From Prevotella sp. E9-3 (GTDB lineage: Bacteria > Bacteroidota > Bacteroidia > Bacteroidales > Bacteroidaceae): a stretch of 64,000 bases of DNA. Shown one piece after another: positions 1 to 9,895 of the stretch. The DNA lies in the NCBI RefSeq assembly GCF_022024015.1, contig NZ_CP091786.1, positions 2,790,001-2,854,000 on the forward strand, in the 5' to 3' direction. Position 1 is the first letter of the stretch. The number at the start of each line of letters is the position of its first letter. Made by a program: the position numbers and the translations under genes. The notes beneath the pieces were generated by a model that did not search any database, was not told the DNA's origin, and saw only the letters and a program-made list of their open reading frames with translations.

Positions 1-117
1 CTCCAATTGCGGTTTTGCAAACTGCTGTAATGAAGAAACCTGCATGCGCTCCTTCAGCTGTGCAAATGATGTAACTGCTACCATCACAGCTACAAGCATA
101 AGTAAAAACTTTTTCAT
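1..117 (-). CDS. N-terminal fragment of a secreted protein
   Basis: The window edge cuts this gene; only 39 codons are visible. The start MKKFLLMLVAVMVAVTSFAQ is a typical Bacteroidetes signal peptide with cleavage after the A of SFA. Nothing after it is long enough to name a family. It follows the BACON lipoprotein gene by 36 bases on the same strand, so it is probably the next member of the SusC/SusD operon. Function unknown. Confidence 0.7.
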   Translation of the reverse strand, partial: MKKFLLMLVAVMVAVTSFAQLKERMQVSSLQQFAKPQLE

Positions 118-153
118 AAGCATTCTTTTTAAAAAGTTAATGACCTTAGTTAA

Positions 154-1263
154 TTAATATGTAAATTTTAGATTCAAGAATTCATAAGCAATTCCTTTTC
201 TGGCACCTTGTGATGCACCTGTAGGACTACTGAACTTGCAGACAATAATGCCATCTGTACTATAGGTAGCCGCTAATGCGTTGTTGCGTACATAGTTTAA
301 TATAGGCATTGCGTTCTCATCGACCTGCCACTCAAATGCCATACGGTAGGCATTCGTGGCCTGAGTAGTAACGGCAGTGGGGTAGTGGCGGTTGCCTGTA
401 TTGACGTTATATGCGCTCATCAGACAACGCAGCGTGTATGTCGTTTCGTCTTCTGTCAAATTACCAGGTGAGTATCCTGCCGGAACATAGTACTCCACCA
501 TATTCTTGGTACTTGCGTTATAAGTAATCGAAAGGTCCCCTTCGGCCATTAGCCCTTTAATAAGATAGGTGTTCTCTTTCGCGTTATCTGCAACCACAGT
601 GATGTCTTTCTGATACTTGTTACCAGCCTCATCTTCATAGGTTGCCTTGGTGAGAGAGGTGAAAGGCAAATTGGCACCCCATTGGGCGATATTAATGGTC
701 TTTTTGAATTGAGCCGCTTCAAACGACAGCTTGATGCTACCATGACGGTAGTTGCCACTCTCATTGGGATCTACACTAACGGAGTAGCCCTCATCCACTT
801 TTTCTATGTGAATCCAATCATCAGAGACTTCAAAATTGAAGATAATGTTACTCTTGTCAGGAATAATTGCAGATTCATTCATTGACATATCGAAGAGATA
901 TGCATCTTTAGCATTGAGAGCAAGTAGCAGTCCATGCTGAGTTGCTGTAACGTTAGCTGTTTTACCATCGTCAGCAGTAAGAACAATCTTGGCTGAGCGT
1001 GCTTCCATTGAGGCATTCGGTTGTGCCTTTACGGTTACGGTAGATCCATCGGCTGACAGAGTAATCCATTTGGCATCAGTCGCCGCTTTTACCGTTGAGG
1101 TGCTGGCAATAATGCTGCCCTCACCACCGTCTGCGCCGAACAAAACGTCGGCCTTGGTGATGGTCAGTGCTTCAATGCCGTCGTATGTTGCGTCATCTTC
1201 GCCACAGGACATTATCGAAGTAATACCTGCCAGCAATACGAGAAAACAGAATATCTTTTTCAT
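154..1263 (-). CDS. BACON-domain lipoprotein of the Sus-like locus
   Basis: 369-residue predicted outer-membrane lipoprotein: the signal ends in a lipobox with Cys20, followed by acidic residues that in Bacteroidetes favour surface export. Two BACON-like beta-sandwich modules can be read in tandem, about residues 37-110 and 113-195; each ends in the typical small run around Q-H-G or Q-W-G. BACON modules are known in surface proteins of carbohydrate and mucin utilisation loci, usually as spacers or ligand-binding units. The rest (about 200-369) is not recognised. It lies 30 bases downstream of the DUF4302 gene in a tight same-strand row headed by susC/susD, so it likely helps bind or process the same substrate at the cell surface. 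The BACON call rests on pattern only. Confidence 0.75.
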   Translation of the reverse strand: MKKIFCFLVLLAGITSIMSCGEDDATYDGIEALTITKADVLFGADGGEGSIIASTSTVKAATDAKWITLSADGSTVTVKAQPNASMEARSAKIVLTADDGKTANVTATQHGLLLALNAKDAYLFDMSMNESAIIPDKSNIIFNFEVSDDWIHIEKVDEGYSVSVDPNESGNYRHGSIKLSFEAAQFKKTINIAQWGANLPFTSLTKATYEDEAGNKYQKDITVVADNAKENTYLIKGLMAEGDLSITYNASTKNMVEYYVPAGYSPGNLTEDETTYTLRCLMSAYNVNTGNRHYPTAVTTQATNAYRMAFEWQVDENAMPILNYVRNNALAATYSTDGIIVCKFSSPTGASQGARKGIAYEFLNLKFTY

Positions 1264-1293
1264 ATGTGATAGTGTTTCTTAGGGTTATACCAT

Positions 1294-2544
1294 TTATTCT
1301 ACTCTAACAAGGGTGAACGGTGACTCAAACTGTGTTAAGTATCCGGCACGTCCGTCACCTGTTGGGGGATTGTCAGTAAAGGCATAGGTCCACAACTCAT
1401 TGTATTCACCACCAGCGAAGGTGATGGTCAGTGGGGTGGTGGCACTGTTCTTACCCTTGAACTGAATGTTTGGGTCCCACGCCATGGCATTGTCGCCAAC
1501 AGCGATGAGCCAAACGTAGTAGGTGTTGTTAAACATTCCCATGGACTGTGGAGAAATGACAAACGAACCCTTGGTGTACTTATAGTAAGCCGTTACTGTG
1601 CCCTCTACGGCGTCGTCGAGATTCTTGATGGTATAACTTGAACCGTCGCCGTTAGCTGTAATGGTACAGATATGGGCGTTTTCAGCTGTGCCCACATAGT
1701 ACTTGCCTGCCAGGTCTTCATACGAACGCCATCCGTCGGGCAGTTTGCCCACCAATACGCTTGCCTCACTGTCATCGGTAGTGTACGTGTTTTTGCTGGC
1801 ATCATAGGTAAAGCTGTCGAAAGTGCGCTGACCAATGGTGATAGTCTTATAGAGTTTCAGACCTTTGTTGGTCAGTACATAGGCTGTTGACTTGGTCTCT
1901 TCACCGATAGTAATGGAGGCCTGCTGAGTCTCTAAGTCGAGTTCCATGGTCACGTCATCCTTGACAAAAGTCTCATAGAGTTGACCGTCTATAACCTTTT
2001 TGCACTCTGTGATATACTGTGCAGGTGTTGTCTGATTACGATAGAGAACAATCTCGTTGCCTGAGCGGTTGCCCTTCAAGGTAATGGTGTTCTTGTCTTC
2101 ACTGATGTTCATGATAATGAAGATGAAATCACCACCTTTGGCCTCATATTCACCGGCCGATGGAGTAGCATAATAGTGCAGGTACTTGTTGTAGGTGTCA
2201 AAGGAAATACAGGGACCATCCTCGTTAGTCATGGAGTATGTGCTGGTCTCAGCGATAGGCTGGCTACTGCTGTCGTAGTCACCATTGACGAAATAGGCAG
2301 ACACCTGGCTGTCTGTGAATTTCAACACATAGCTGAATCCACCAATGCCTTGCAAGTTGTCCGGATAGTAGTTCATCACCCATCCGTTTTCTGCGCTTGT
2401 CAGTACTTTTCGGGCATTATCCAGATATTCCATAGAGCGGATAGAAGCCGACTTTTCAAAGACATCATCCTGATTCTTCAGGCAAGATGACATCAACAGT
2501 ACGGACATCATCAATAGCAGATATGATATTTTATTCTTGTTCAT
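1294..2544 (-). CDS. DUF4302 family lipoprotein
   Basis: 416 residues with a lipoprotein signal (lipobox MSSC, Cys21). The segment after the lipid anchor, with a serine-rich helix, the motif SAENGWVMNYYP and the following beta-strand pattern, resembles the DUF4302 family, which is found almost only in Bacteroidetes beside SusC/SusD pairs and HExxH lipoproteins. No catalytic motif is visible; the body looks like repeated beta strands with many aromatic residues, which suits a surface ligand-binding protein. The gap to the upstream metallohydrolase gene is 19 bases, so they are almost surely co-transcribed. The biochemical role is not known for the family. Confidence 0.8.
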   Translation of the reverse strand: MNKNKISYLLLMMSVLLMSSCLKNQDDVFEKSASIRSMEYLDNARKVLTSAENGWVMNYYPDNLQGIGGFSYVLKFTDSQVSAYFVNGDYDSSSQPIAETSTYSMTNEDGPCISFDTYNKYLHYYATPSAGEYEAKGGDFIFIIMNISEDKNTITLKGNRSGNEIVLYRNQTTPAQYITECKKVIDGQLYETFVKDDVTMELDLETQQASITIGEETKSTAYVLTNKGLKLYKTITIGQRTFDSFTYDASKNTYTTDDSEASVLVGKLPDGWRSYEDLAGKYYVGTAENAHICTITANGDGSSYTIKNLDDAVEGTVTAYYKYTKGSFVISPQSMGMFNNTYYVWLIAVGDNAMAWDPNIQFKGKNSATTPLTITFAGGEYNELWTYAFTDNPPTGDGRAGYLTQFESPFTLVRVE

Positions 2545-2563
2545 TATGAGTTCTCCTTCTTTT

Positions 2564-3553
2564 TTAGTTAGATGCTTTTTTACTGCTCAATGTCAGGTCG
2601 GTAAGATCAATTTTACCGCTGGTAATATCAAGTTGGCGACGGAGAATGCAGTCACGCAACTCGTCAAGGTCGATATTCCATACCGTATGCATATAGTCAC
2701 GGGTGATGTCCAGCTTTTGCTCGATGAGGACACGACCGGTCTGTGTCTGGTCGGCATCTTCTTCCCATTTAGCCTCAGCAGCTTTCATCTGTGCTTCCCA
2801 CCATTCAGGTGAGTGTGTGACATATACTGACACCATCTCTGCAAAGTCCTCTGCCGTGTTGGTCTGTGCATAGGCACTAATGAAACCACGCTTCAGATAT
2901 GCCGAGAGATAAGGCTCAGAGAACTGGCTGTCACTGACGTATGAACTGGGAGTTACCTGACGGAAGGCTGTCGGATAATCCTTAGTCTGGTTCAGAATAT
3001 GTGTAAACTCGTGGTGAATGGTCTTGATATAATAGTGGTTCAAGTTCTCAGCCACATCGTTGCCAAATTCAAAGGCGAAATCACCAGACTCTTTCTCTCC
3101 TGCCAAAATAGGATTCAGGTAGGTCAGACCTGACAACAGAATCTTGCGACCTCCCTCGGCAGTACCCAGAATGTATGAACCGTTATTCCTGTATTCCCAT
3201 TCTCCAATCAGGAAGAACATCTTGGGGAACTGAGAACGGGTAAACTCAATACCAGCAACCTCATTGTAGGTCTCTACGCAGAGATACTTCACCAGATGGG
3301 CCATCTTTACTGAGGCCTCATAAGTAGCTGGTACGGTGTAGTAGTTCAAGTCACTCTCAATCTCCTCATAACGGTATTTGAAGTCAATGTTATAGGGATT
3401 GCGATAGTTCTCCTCCAACCAGAGGTCGAACTCATTGGGGATATAGTTGTCTACAGAAATGACACTCTCTGACTTGATCTCGTCGTTAGAGCAGGAGACC
3501 AGTCCTAATGCCATGATGACAACAGGCAGTATAAATAAAATATTCTTTTTCAT
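2564..3553 (-). CDS. SusC/D-associated zinc metallohydrolase lipoprotein
   Basis: 329 residues, lipobox LVSC with Cys21. The zinc-protease signature HEFTH sits at residues 181-185, preceded by another His (H180), and the conserved downstream acidic helix containing AEDFAEMVSVY is a good candidate for the third zinc ligand. This matches the Bacteroidetes family described as substrate-import-associated zinc metallohydrolase lipoproteins, which are encoded next to SusC/SusD pairs. A surface metallopeptidase beside a TonB-dependent importer suggests that the imported material is proteinaceous or that cargo must be trimmed first; this is inference. The gene starts 12 bases after the susD stop. Confidence 0.85.
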   Translation of the reverse strand: MKKNILFILPVVIMALGLVSCSNDEIKSESVISVDNYIPNEFDLWLEENYRNPYNIDFKYRYEEIESDLNYYTVPATYEASVKMAHLVKYLCVETYNEVAGIEFTRSQFPKMFFLIGEWEYRNNGSYILGTAEGGRKILLSGLTYLNPILAGEKESGDFAFEFGNDVAENLNHYYIKTIHHEFTHILNQTKDYPTAFRQVTPSSYVSDSQFSEPYLSAYLKRGFISAYAQTNTAEDFAEMVSVYVTHSPEWWEAQMKAAEAKWEEDADQTQTGRVLIEQKLDITRDYMHTVWNIDLDELRDCILRRQLDITSGKIDLTDLTLSSKKASN

Positions 3554-3565
3554 AGGTGTCTTCTA

Positions 3566-5215
3566 TTAAAGGTGATTAACTGCTGCATTACCTGCATTGT
3601 CTTTTCGTGGATTTGGCGTATAACCAGCCTCACGAACCTTTTGTGGAATCTGAATGGCACGACGTGGGTCATCGACAGTCAGCCAGTCTTTGATGTGATC
3701 AGGATTACCAGCGGCATTCATCACACGACGAGGAATCTCAATTCCCCAGCGCTTTATGTCGAACCAACGCTTGCCTTCGTGCAGTGTCTCGTAACGGCGG
3801 CAAGCCAGTACCAGTTGGATAATATTCTCCTGTGTAGAACCCTCTTTGTCAATTGTGAACTTAGGATTCAGGTGCTTCTTCAATGATGACTTGATGTCGC
3901 CCTTAGGCGTGTTCTGCGCATCATCATATGCATAGGGCAGACCACCGATATATTCATTGATACGATCAATCGTCAGCACATAGCCTTTCTTTTTGCTTGT
4001 GTTACGAATCCATACCTGTAGGTCGGCAACAGCCTTGTCATAATCACCAGTCAAAGCATAGGCCTCAGCACGGTTGAGCAGTACTTCGTCGCCGGTGAAT
4101 GCATTATAGACTGTATGACCGTAACCAATTTGAGCTACAGGATCAGTGTACTCGAAGAGATAAGGCATACGCCATTGCGACCAGGCGTTCATGTTAGAAC
4201 CTGAGTAGCGCTTAACTTGCATGGCAAACGTTGTGTAGTCGCCTTCCCATATACCAGCCAAAGCACTAATGGTCTCGTTCTGTCCAAGATATTCGCTATG
4301 AGAATAGCGATGACCTGTTGAGAATCCACCAAAATAGATACCCTGTGCTGAGTAGGAGGTCAATAACAGAAGATTGCAGTTCAGTGTGGCTTCAATGACG
4401 TGGTTGGTGGTAGGTGACTGCTGGAAATCTGATCCGTCAGGCATGTCATTCAATACAGCCCAGTCACGTAACATTGAGGCAGGGTTAGTGCCGAGAACTT
4501 TGTTTGCATACTCAATAGCCTTGTCATACTTCTCGTAATACAGATAGAAACGAGTTGCAAAGGCATAAGCTGCATTTTTGTTGAAATGATATTTGGGAAC
4601 AGTATAATAGCTGTCTCCCACATTGGGAAGAGCTATCTCCAAATCAGCAGCAATATGTGCATAGTTCTCATGTACTGTTTCACGCTGATATTTGGGGTTC
4701 AGTTCTTTTTCAGTCTCTGTGACATAAGATACGCCGAGAGCTGATGAGTTGTTTGCGTCGTAATGTGTGGCAAAGACATTTACCAGCATGAAGTGAGCGT
4801 AAGCACGGCATAGCAATGCTTCAGCCTGTGCCTCACGGAGTGAAGGTGTTGTGGCGCCCCCCATAGACTCAATGCCTTCAAGTGCCATGTTGGCTGTCTC
4901 AATACACTGGTACAAATCCATCCAGTAACGCTCAGGGTCCTGGTTGTCTGTTTCTGTGATATCCGTCCAAGTGTACATCTCGTCCAGAATACGCTCAGTG
5001 TTAGGATTGTTGGCACCCATATCGTCAACATTGTCGCTACCATATTCTGTAAATGCCATATGGTCGTGAGTAGGATAGGCTGACACCAGCAGCTTCTGAA
5101 TCTTCTCCTCTGTGTTTGCCTCTGTACGATTATCCGGCAGCTTGTCAAGGAAATCATCGCAAGAGGTCAGTCCCATGCTCGCTGTAATGAATAATAGTCC
5201 TATATATTTTTTCAT
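3566..5215 (-). CDS. RagB/SusD family nutrient-uptake lipoprotein
   Basis: 549-residue SusD-like lipoprotein (lipobox LTSC, Cys19) that would sit on the extracellular face as a lid over its SusC partner and bind substrate. Family hallmarks are visible: the CDDFLDKLPD start, alpha-helical TPR-like segments (for example ALLCRAYAHFMLVNVFATHY and NRAEAYALTGDYDKAV), and the C-terminal part with YETLHEGKRWFDIKRWG followed by the IPQKVREA and NP segment typical of SusD ends. Length is normal for the family. It lies 41 bases downstream of susC. The substrate cannot be deduced; the neighbouring HExxH lipoprotein argues against a simple polysaccharide locus, as no glycosidase is visible. Confidence 0.95.
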   Translation of the reverse strand: MKKYIGLLFITASMGLTSCDDFLDKLPDNRTEANTEEKIQKLLVSAYPTHDHMAFTEYGSDNVDDMGANNPNTERILDEMYTWTDITETDNQDPERYWMDLYQCIETANMALEGIESMGGATTPSLREAQAEALLCRAYAHFMLVNVFATHYDANNSSALGVSYVTETEKELNPKYQRETVHENYAHIAADLEIALPNVGDSYYTVPKYHFNKNAAYAFATRFYLYYEKYDKAIEYANKVLGTNPASMLRDWAVLNDMPDGSDFQQSPTTNHVIEATLNCNLLLLTSYSAQGIYFGGFSTGHRYSHSEYLGQNETISALAGIWEGDYTTFAMQVKRYSGSNMNAWSQWRMPYLFEYTDPVAQIGYGHTVYNAFTGDEVLLNRAEAYALTGDYDKAVADLQVWIRNTSKKKGYVLTIDRINEYIGGLPYAYDDAQNTPKGDIKSSLKKHLNPKFTIDKEGSTQENIIQLVLACRRYETLHEGKRWFDIKRWGIEIPRRVMNAAGNPDHIKDWLTVDDPRRAIQIPQKVREAGYTPNPRKDNAGNAAVNHL

Positions 5216-5256
5216 AATGTTCTTATTTCTTAAATCTTAATGCTAATAATTATGAA

Positions 5257-8200
5257 TTAGAGTCCAAAGCGCAATGTCAGTGTGAACTGCTTGGGCAGAG
5301 GCACTGCTACACCACCTGTATTGAAGAACTCAGGATCCTGACCGTTCAGTTTCTTGTCAGCATAGATGAGGAAGAGGTTGGTGGCCTGCAACTTCAACGA
5401 CAGACTATTCAGGCTGAGTTTGCTAACAAGGTTCTGAGGGAAATCGTATCCTAAAGAAACTTCCTTCATACGAATGAAGTCACCTTTTGCAATACGTTCG
5501 GTAGAATAGTTGTAGGCATTGTATGCATAGCTCAGACTAATGTCGTTGCGGTTCTGACGTGAAGATGCGATGACAGGAATTGTTGTCGTCGCCTCATCGC
5601 CAGGAACCATCCAACGGTTAGCATATTCCCTAGGCATTGAATTCAGGTCATTATATCTGTTCTTGAATACTGGATCAAGACGTACGACGTTGCCAAATGA
5701 ATAGGTGACAAACACATTAAGCGTAATGCCCTTATATCGGAAGTTGTTGCCAAAAGAACCGACATCAGTGGGATCAACACTACCGCTATATTCCAGGAAT
5801 CCCAGTTTTTCCTTGTCCTGTGTCTGGAAATAGATACCCGTGGTAGTGATATTGCCATCCTGATCAAGGAAGGTTGGCAGACCTTCATTGTTCAGACCCA
5901 TGAAGGGAATAGAGAACAACGAACGTACGGGGTACCCTTCCAGTGCGAAACCAGAGCCGCTAACTAAGTCAATAACGCGCTGGTTATTCTCCAACTCAGT
6001 AACCTCATTGTGGGTATGTGAATAAATAATGTTGGTGCTCCATGTGAAGTCCTTGGTCTTGATGTTGGTGGTGTTGATACTCAATTCCACACCATTAGAC
6101 TTCATAGATGCTACGTTACCGTATTTCATTCCACCCATCTGAGTATTGACAATACCAATCAGATCATAGTTGTTACGCTTATACCAGTCAAACTCAAAGT
6201 TGATACGGTTATTGAGGAATCCTAACTGTAAGCCGAGGTTCAACTCATGTTTCTTTTCAAAGGTCAAATCACCATTGGCACGGTCAGACTCCTGAAGTCC
6301 GCTTTCGCGAAGACCGGCAGAAGGACGCCAGGGGTTATAGCTGCTGATAACAGGCAGTGAGTTGGTAACCCATGATGGGCCACTCTCTGCAGTTAGTGAA
6401 TAAGAAGCCTTGAATGTAGCATGACTCAACACATCCTTGAAAACTTTGTTAAACCAAGGCTCTTCGTGAGCATTCCATGCAGCTGATACGTTCCAAGTGG
6501 GCAGCCAACGGGCATCGCGGCTCTTACCTAATTTATTAGTACCTTCGTAACGTACGGTACCATTCAGTGTATAGCGTCCCTTATAAGAATATGTAGCAGT
6601 TCCGAAGAAAGCGGCGCGGCGCTCATGGGTATTGTTCAGAGTGAAGTAATCGGAGTTGTCCTCTGCACCTTTCTTGAATACTTGATAGGCGTAGTTGGCA
6701 ATCTCACCAAGACTGTACTGCATACCCCAGCCACGGAACCAGTCTGAAGAACGGTCAATGTTGTTCACTTCTATACCGCCATAGAGGTTTACGATATGCG
6801 TATCGTTGGCAAAAGCGTTGTTATAGCTGGCAGTAGTACGGAAATCCCATGCATTCATGTTGTTGGTCGATTTGTTGTAGATACCACCATAAGGAAGTAC
6901 GCTCACTGGCAAGGCAAAAATGTCGTCCGGATCAGTATAGAGGAACGGGTTGGCATTACGTATGGTTGTAGTGGCCATAGAACGGTATGCCTGAGCCTGG
7001 TTGGCTTCGTCCATAATCTGATGGTTCATAGTTGACTGGTTGAACTTATAAGCACCCAGTACAGAAAACTCTAACTGGCGAACCGGCTTGTACTTTAACT
7101 CGCCCTGAACGCGCATGTCAAACACGCTGAGGTCAATGTAGTTGTTGTCCAACTCATGCAGAATATTGAATGGTGCATAGTTGCGAGTGTAGAACGTGTT
7201 CTCATCTAGTGCACGCGAGGTATTCAAAGCGTATGAATACGGGTTGATGTCAAATGAACGATGTACCTCACCAGAAACAACGTCAACTTCTGATGACAGG
7301 GTACCTGGAGCACGCTGCTTACGATAACTAGAGTTCGCAATCATATTGAAGGTCAGCTTCTTTGAAATATTGAACGTGTTGTTCAAATTAGCCGTATAGC
7401 GCTCAACCTTAGACTGCTTAGTCCATCCTGGATCGAACATGGCACTTACCGAAGCGTAGGTCTGTGACTTGTCCGTACCAGTAGAGATGCTCACCGAATG
7501 GTTGTGCTGAATGCTGTTCGAGAACAGAATGTCGAACCAGTCGGTGTTGCGGAACTCAGCCTGACGGAGATAGTTTGCACGAGCCTCTGCAGTATTTGCC
7601 AAACCGAATTGTCCTGAGGTTCGGTCATACTCAGAGAAAAGCTGGTACATCTTACCATATATACCGCTTGAGGCAGCATTAGATGTCTCAGCATAGTTCA
7701 GGTAACCCTTCTGCAGCATTTCCTGATAAATAGACATCTGATCCTGAGAGTTCATGATGTTAAAGGTGGAATAGCTCGGTTTCAGACGCATTGTGTATTC
7801 ACCAGTGTAATTGATGCGAGCTTGTCCGGAACGTCCTTTCTTGGTTGTGATAACAATCACACCAGCCATAGCGCGGGCACCATATATAGAGGTGGCACTA
7901 CCATCCTTCAGAATATCGAAAGTCTCAATATCATCAGAGTTCAAACCTGCAATAGCACTTGAAATCAGCGTATTGGCATCACCAGAAGACAGGTCGTCAG
8001 CACTCACGTCTGTAACATCCTCCATGATGACACCATCAACCACCCAAAGAGGTTTAGAGTTACCATAGATAGAGGTTGCACCACGTATGCGGATTTTGGG
8101 CGCTGTACCGAAAGTACCGCTAACATTTTGAACGGACACACCAGCTGCACGGCCTTCCAGTGAACGTGAAACATCGGGCAAACCGCTTAACTTAGCTTTG

Positions 8201-8577
8201 TCAGCATCAATTTTTGAAGCTGATCCAGTAAACAAGCGCTTATCCTGTTTCACCATACCTGTTACCACTACCTCATCCACCATTGTAGCATCAGAATACA
8301 AGGTAATGGTCATACCGTTCTTCGGCGTAACAGTGGTTTCTTTCATACCAATGTAAGAAACCTTGATTTTCTTTCCCTGGGGAACAATAATAGTAAACTT
8401 ACCATCAATATCAGTAGAAGTACCTGTATTCTTCGTTCCACTGATAATTACTGACGCACCGATAATCGGTTCGCCATCATCATTTGAAATAACAGTTCCT
8501 GTGATTTTGTTTTGAGCGAATGCTGTTCCAACAATCAGGAACAGACACGCAAAAAACGCTGTCAATCTCTTTTTCAT
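5257..8577 (-). CDS. SusC/RagA family TonB-linked outer-membrane receptor
   Basis: 1106-residue TonB-dependent transporter. It has a signal peptide (about residues 1-21), a CarboxypepD_reg-like domain (about 22-105) starting KITGTV and containing the GEPIIGASV motif, a TonB box region around DEVVVTGM, a plug domain (about 120-230) with the SusC signature of Gly-rich RGATSIYGNSKPLWVVDG and SIYGARAMAGVIVITTKKG, and a large beta-barrel ending in the aromatic/hydrophobic LTLRFGL. It imports the substrate captured by the SusD partner using energy from TonB-ExbBD. First gene of the operon; a TAnnTTTG box lies about 175 bases upstream of the start, leaving a long leader. Confidence 0.95.
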   Translation of the reverse strand: MKKRLTAFFACLFLIVGTAFAQNKITGTVISNDDGEPIIGASVIISGTKNTGTSTDIDGKFTIIVPQGKKIKVSYIGMKETTVTPKNGMTITLYSDATMVDEVVVTGMVKQDKRLFTGSASKIDADKAKLSGLPDVSRSLEGRAAGVSVQNVSGTFGTAPKIRIRGATSIYGNSKPLWVVDGVIMEDVTDVSADDLSSGDANTLISSAIAGLNSDDIETFDILKDGSATSIYGARAMAGVIVITTKKGRSGQARINYTGEYTMRLKPSYSTFNIMNSQDQMSIYQEMLQKGYLNYAETSNAASSGIYGKMYQLFSEYDRTSGQFGLANTAEARANYLRQAEFRNTDWFDILFSNSIQHNHSVSISTGTDKSQTYASVSAMFDPGWTKQSKVERYTANLNNTFNISKKLTFNMIANSSYRKQRAPGTLSSEVDVVSGEVHRSFDINPYSYALNTSRALDENTFYTRNYAPFNILHELDNNYIDLSVFDMRVQGELKYKPVRQLEFSVLGAYKFNQSTMNHQIMDEANQAQAYRSMATTTIRNANPFLYTDPDDIFALPVSVLPYGGIYNKSTNNMNAWDFRTTASYNNAFANDTHIVNLYGGIEVNNIDRSSDWFRGWGMQYSLGEIANYAYQVFKKGAEDNSDYFTLNNTHERRAAFFGTATYSYKGRYTLNGTVRYEGTNKLGKSRDARWLPTWNVSAAWNAHEEPWFNKVFKDVLSHATFKASYSLTAESGPSWVTNSLPVISSYNPWRPSAGLRESGLQESDRANGDLTFEKKHELNLGLQLGFLNNRINFEFDWYKRNNYDLIGIVNTQMGGMKYGNVASMKSNGVELSINTTNIKTKDFTWSTNIIYSHTHNEVTELENNQRVIDLVSGSGFALEGYPVRSLFSIPFMGLNNEGLPTFLDQDGNITTTGIYFQTQDKEKLGFLEYSGSVDPTDVGSFGNNFRYKGITLNVFVTYSFGNVVRLDPVFKNRYNDLNSMPREYANRWMVPGDEATTTIPVIASSRQNRNDISLSYAYNAYNYSTERIAKGDFIRMKEVSLGYDFPQNLVSKLSLNSLSLKLQATNLFLIYADKKLNGQDPEFFNTGGVAVPLPKQFTLTLRFGL

Positions 8578-8752
8578 AAAAAATTATATAGACCTTATTA
8601 TATTTTGTATTATCGCTATGATTGATGTTTTGATATCTATGCTTTCTTCTTTTGGATAAATCGTATTACACTTTTCAACACTGTTAAACATTTTTAACCG
8701 CTTTACAGACGGTGAATATTTGTCACTTTATGTAACAGTTTGCAAAAGTAAC

Positions 8753-8760
8753 AATATTTT
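8753..8760 (-). promoter_or_regulatory. Putative -7 box of the susC operon
   Basis: On the minus strand the bases read TACTTTTG, matching the Bacteroidetes -7 consensus TAnnTTTG. A clear TTTG at the -33 position was not found. If used, the leader before susC is about 170 bases. Confidence 0.4.
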
Positions 8761-8947
8761 TCGAAAGTAGAACGATTTTTTAATAAAAACACAAAAAAAA
8801 TACCAATTTCTTGGTAAAAGAGCGATTTTTGTTCAAAAATTACACAACTTTTCCACATTTCATTAACACTTTCTCGGAAGCAAAAAGTCATGTAATCTAC
8901 CATTATTCTTTCGAAATGGTCTGATACTTTTTTAACAGCTATACAAA

Positions 8948-8987
8948 ACTAAGTGCGAGATTGAACAACATCAATCTCGCACTTAGT
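8948..8987 (-). terminator. Hairpin terminator after the coiled-coil lipoprotein gene
   Basis: Perfect 16-base stem (8948-8963 with 8972-8987) and an 8-base loop; on the minus strand it is followed by a short T run. It sits 32 bases past the stop of the lipoprotein gene and would separate that unit from the susC promoter region. Confidence 0.75.
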
Positions 8988-9019
8988 TTCACCTATTATT
9001 ATATATATAGGGGTAAGAT

Positions 9020-9868
9020 TTATTTCACCAATACTACAAGATATTTACTGGTGCTCCAGAACTGTTCAGGATTTGTGATACGCAAAATATACTGTTTGTT
9101 GGCATCACGCTGCAATGTATAGCTGTTGGCCGGATGAGCGGTGAGCACCTCTGCACTGCGTGAATAAAGTTTGATCTCCTTATCCACTCGGATATCAATC
9201 TTGGTGAAGTAGCTCTTGTTGAAGTTCTGTTCCAGCACCTTGCCGTCGTTCAGAATGTTCTGTTCCTTCAGTTCCTTCTTGGTACCAAAAACAAACCATG
9301 CTGTATTCAACTGCTTATCCTGTGAAGTGATGGTTTCTGACTTTGAGGTGCTCTCTTCTTTCAACATTGTCACATCCTCATTCAAACCGGCGATGGTCTC
9401 GTCCAACTCGGCAATGTGAATATCTTTAGCAGCCAGTTCCTCACGCAAGGTACGCAGCTGGGCATCTTTTTCCTCCAACTGAGCAGTAAGATTCTCGATA
9501 GTGCGCTTCAACTGTTCCCCGTTGATTGAACTCTGGCGCAACTGAGTGCGCAGCTTGTTGATCAGTTCACGGTTCTGCTGCATAGTGCTCTGAATGAACT
9601 GCATGTTCTCACGGATACGGGCAGCCGAACTGGTACCCTCTCCACGCTGAGCCACCGACACACGTCCCTGAGCTTCAGTGATTTCGCGGAATCCCTCTTC
9701 GATATCGTTCAAGGTTCCCACCATATCGTTAATCTCATTGTCCTTCTGGGCAATAATCTGATTCAGCGAATCGCGCTGCTGATCCAGTGCGTTCTGCTGT
9801 TGCTTTTTGTTTTCCGTACAGGCAGTCATAGCCATGGCCAAGGCTGCCAAAACAATAATTTTCTTCAT
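9020..9868 (-). CDS. Coiled-coil lipoprotein of unknown function
   Basis: 282 residues. A lipoprotein signal ends at MTAC (Cys17). Residues about 20-185 are Gln/Glu/Lys-rich heptad-like sequence and should form a long coiled coil, with a stretch resembling SMC-like or tape-measure helices; residues about 188-282 form a compact C-terminal part with alternating beta strands ending SKYLVVLVK. Such proteins are common in Bacteroidetes, and I do not recognise a named family. It follows rsmI by 27 bases and may be co-transcribed with it from the rsmI promoter. A periplasmic spacer or envelope-structural role is plausible but unproven. Confidence 0.8.
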   Translation of the reverse strand: MKKIIVLAALAMAMTACTENKKQQQNALDQQRDSLNQIIAQKDNEINDMVGTLNDIEEGFREITEAQGRVSVAQRGEGTSSAARIRENMQFIQSTMQQNRELINKLRTQLRQSSINGEQLKRTIENLTAQLEEKDAQLRTLREELAAKDIHIAELDETIAGLNEDVTMLKEESTSKSETITSQDKQLNTAWFVFGTKKELKEQNILNDGKVLEQNFNKSYFTKIDIRVDKEIKLYSRSAEVLTAHPANSYTLQRDANKQYILRITNPEQFWSTSKYLVVLVK

Positions 9869-9895
9869 AATAAATATGTATTTTCAGATATCTTT

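Larger units (their letters stand above)
8578..9019. other. AT-rich intergenic region upstream of susC
   Basis: 442 bases without a convincing gene. It holds a minus-strand TAnnTTTG box (8753-8760) likely serving susC, a long AT-rich stretch (8740-8900) with A and T tracts, and the hairpin terminator of the coiled-coil lipoprotein gene (8948-8987). A 66-codon minus-strand reading frame at 8703-8903 has unlikely composition and overlaps the promoter, so I do not call it. Confidence 0.6.
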
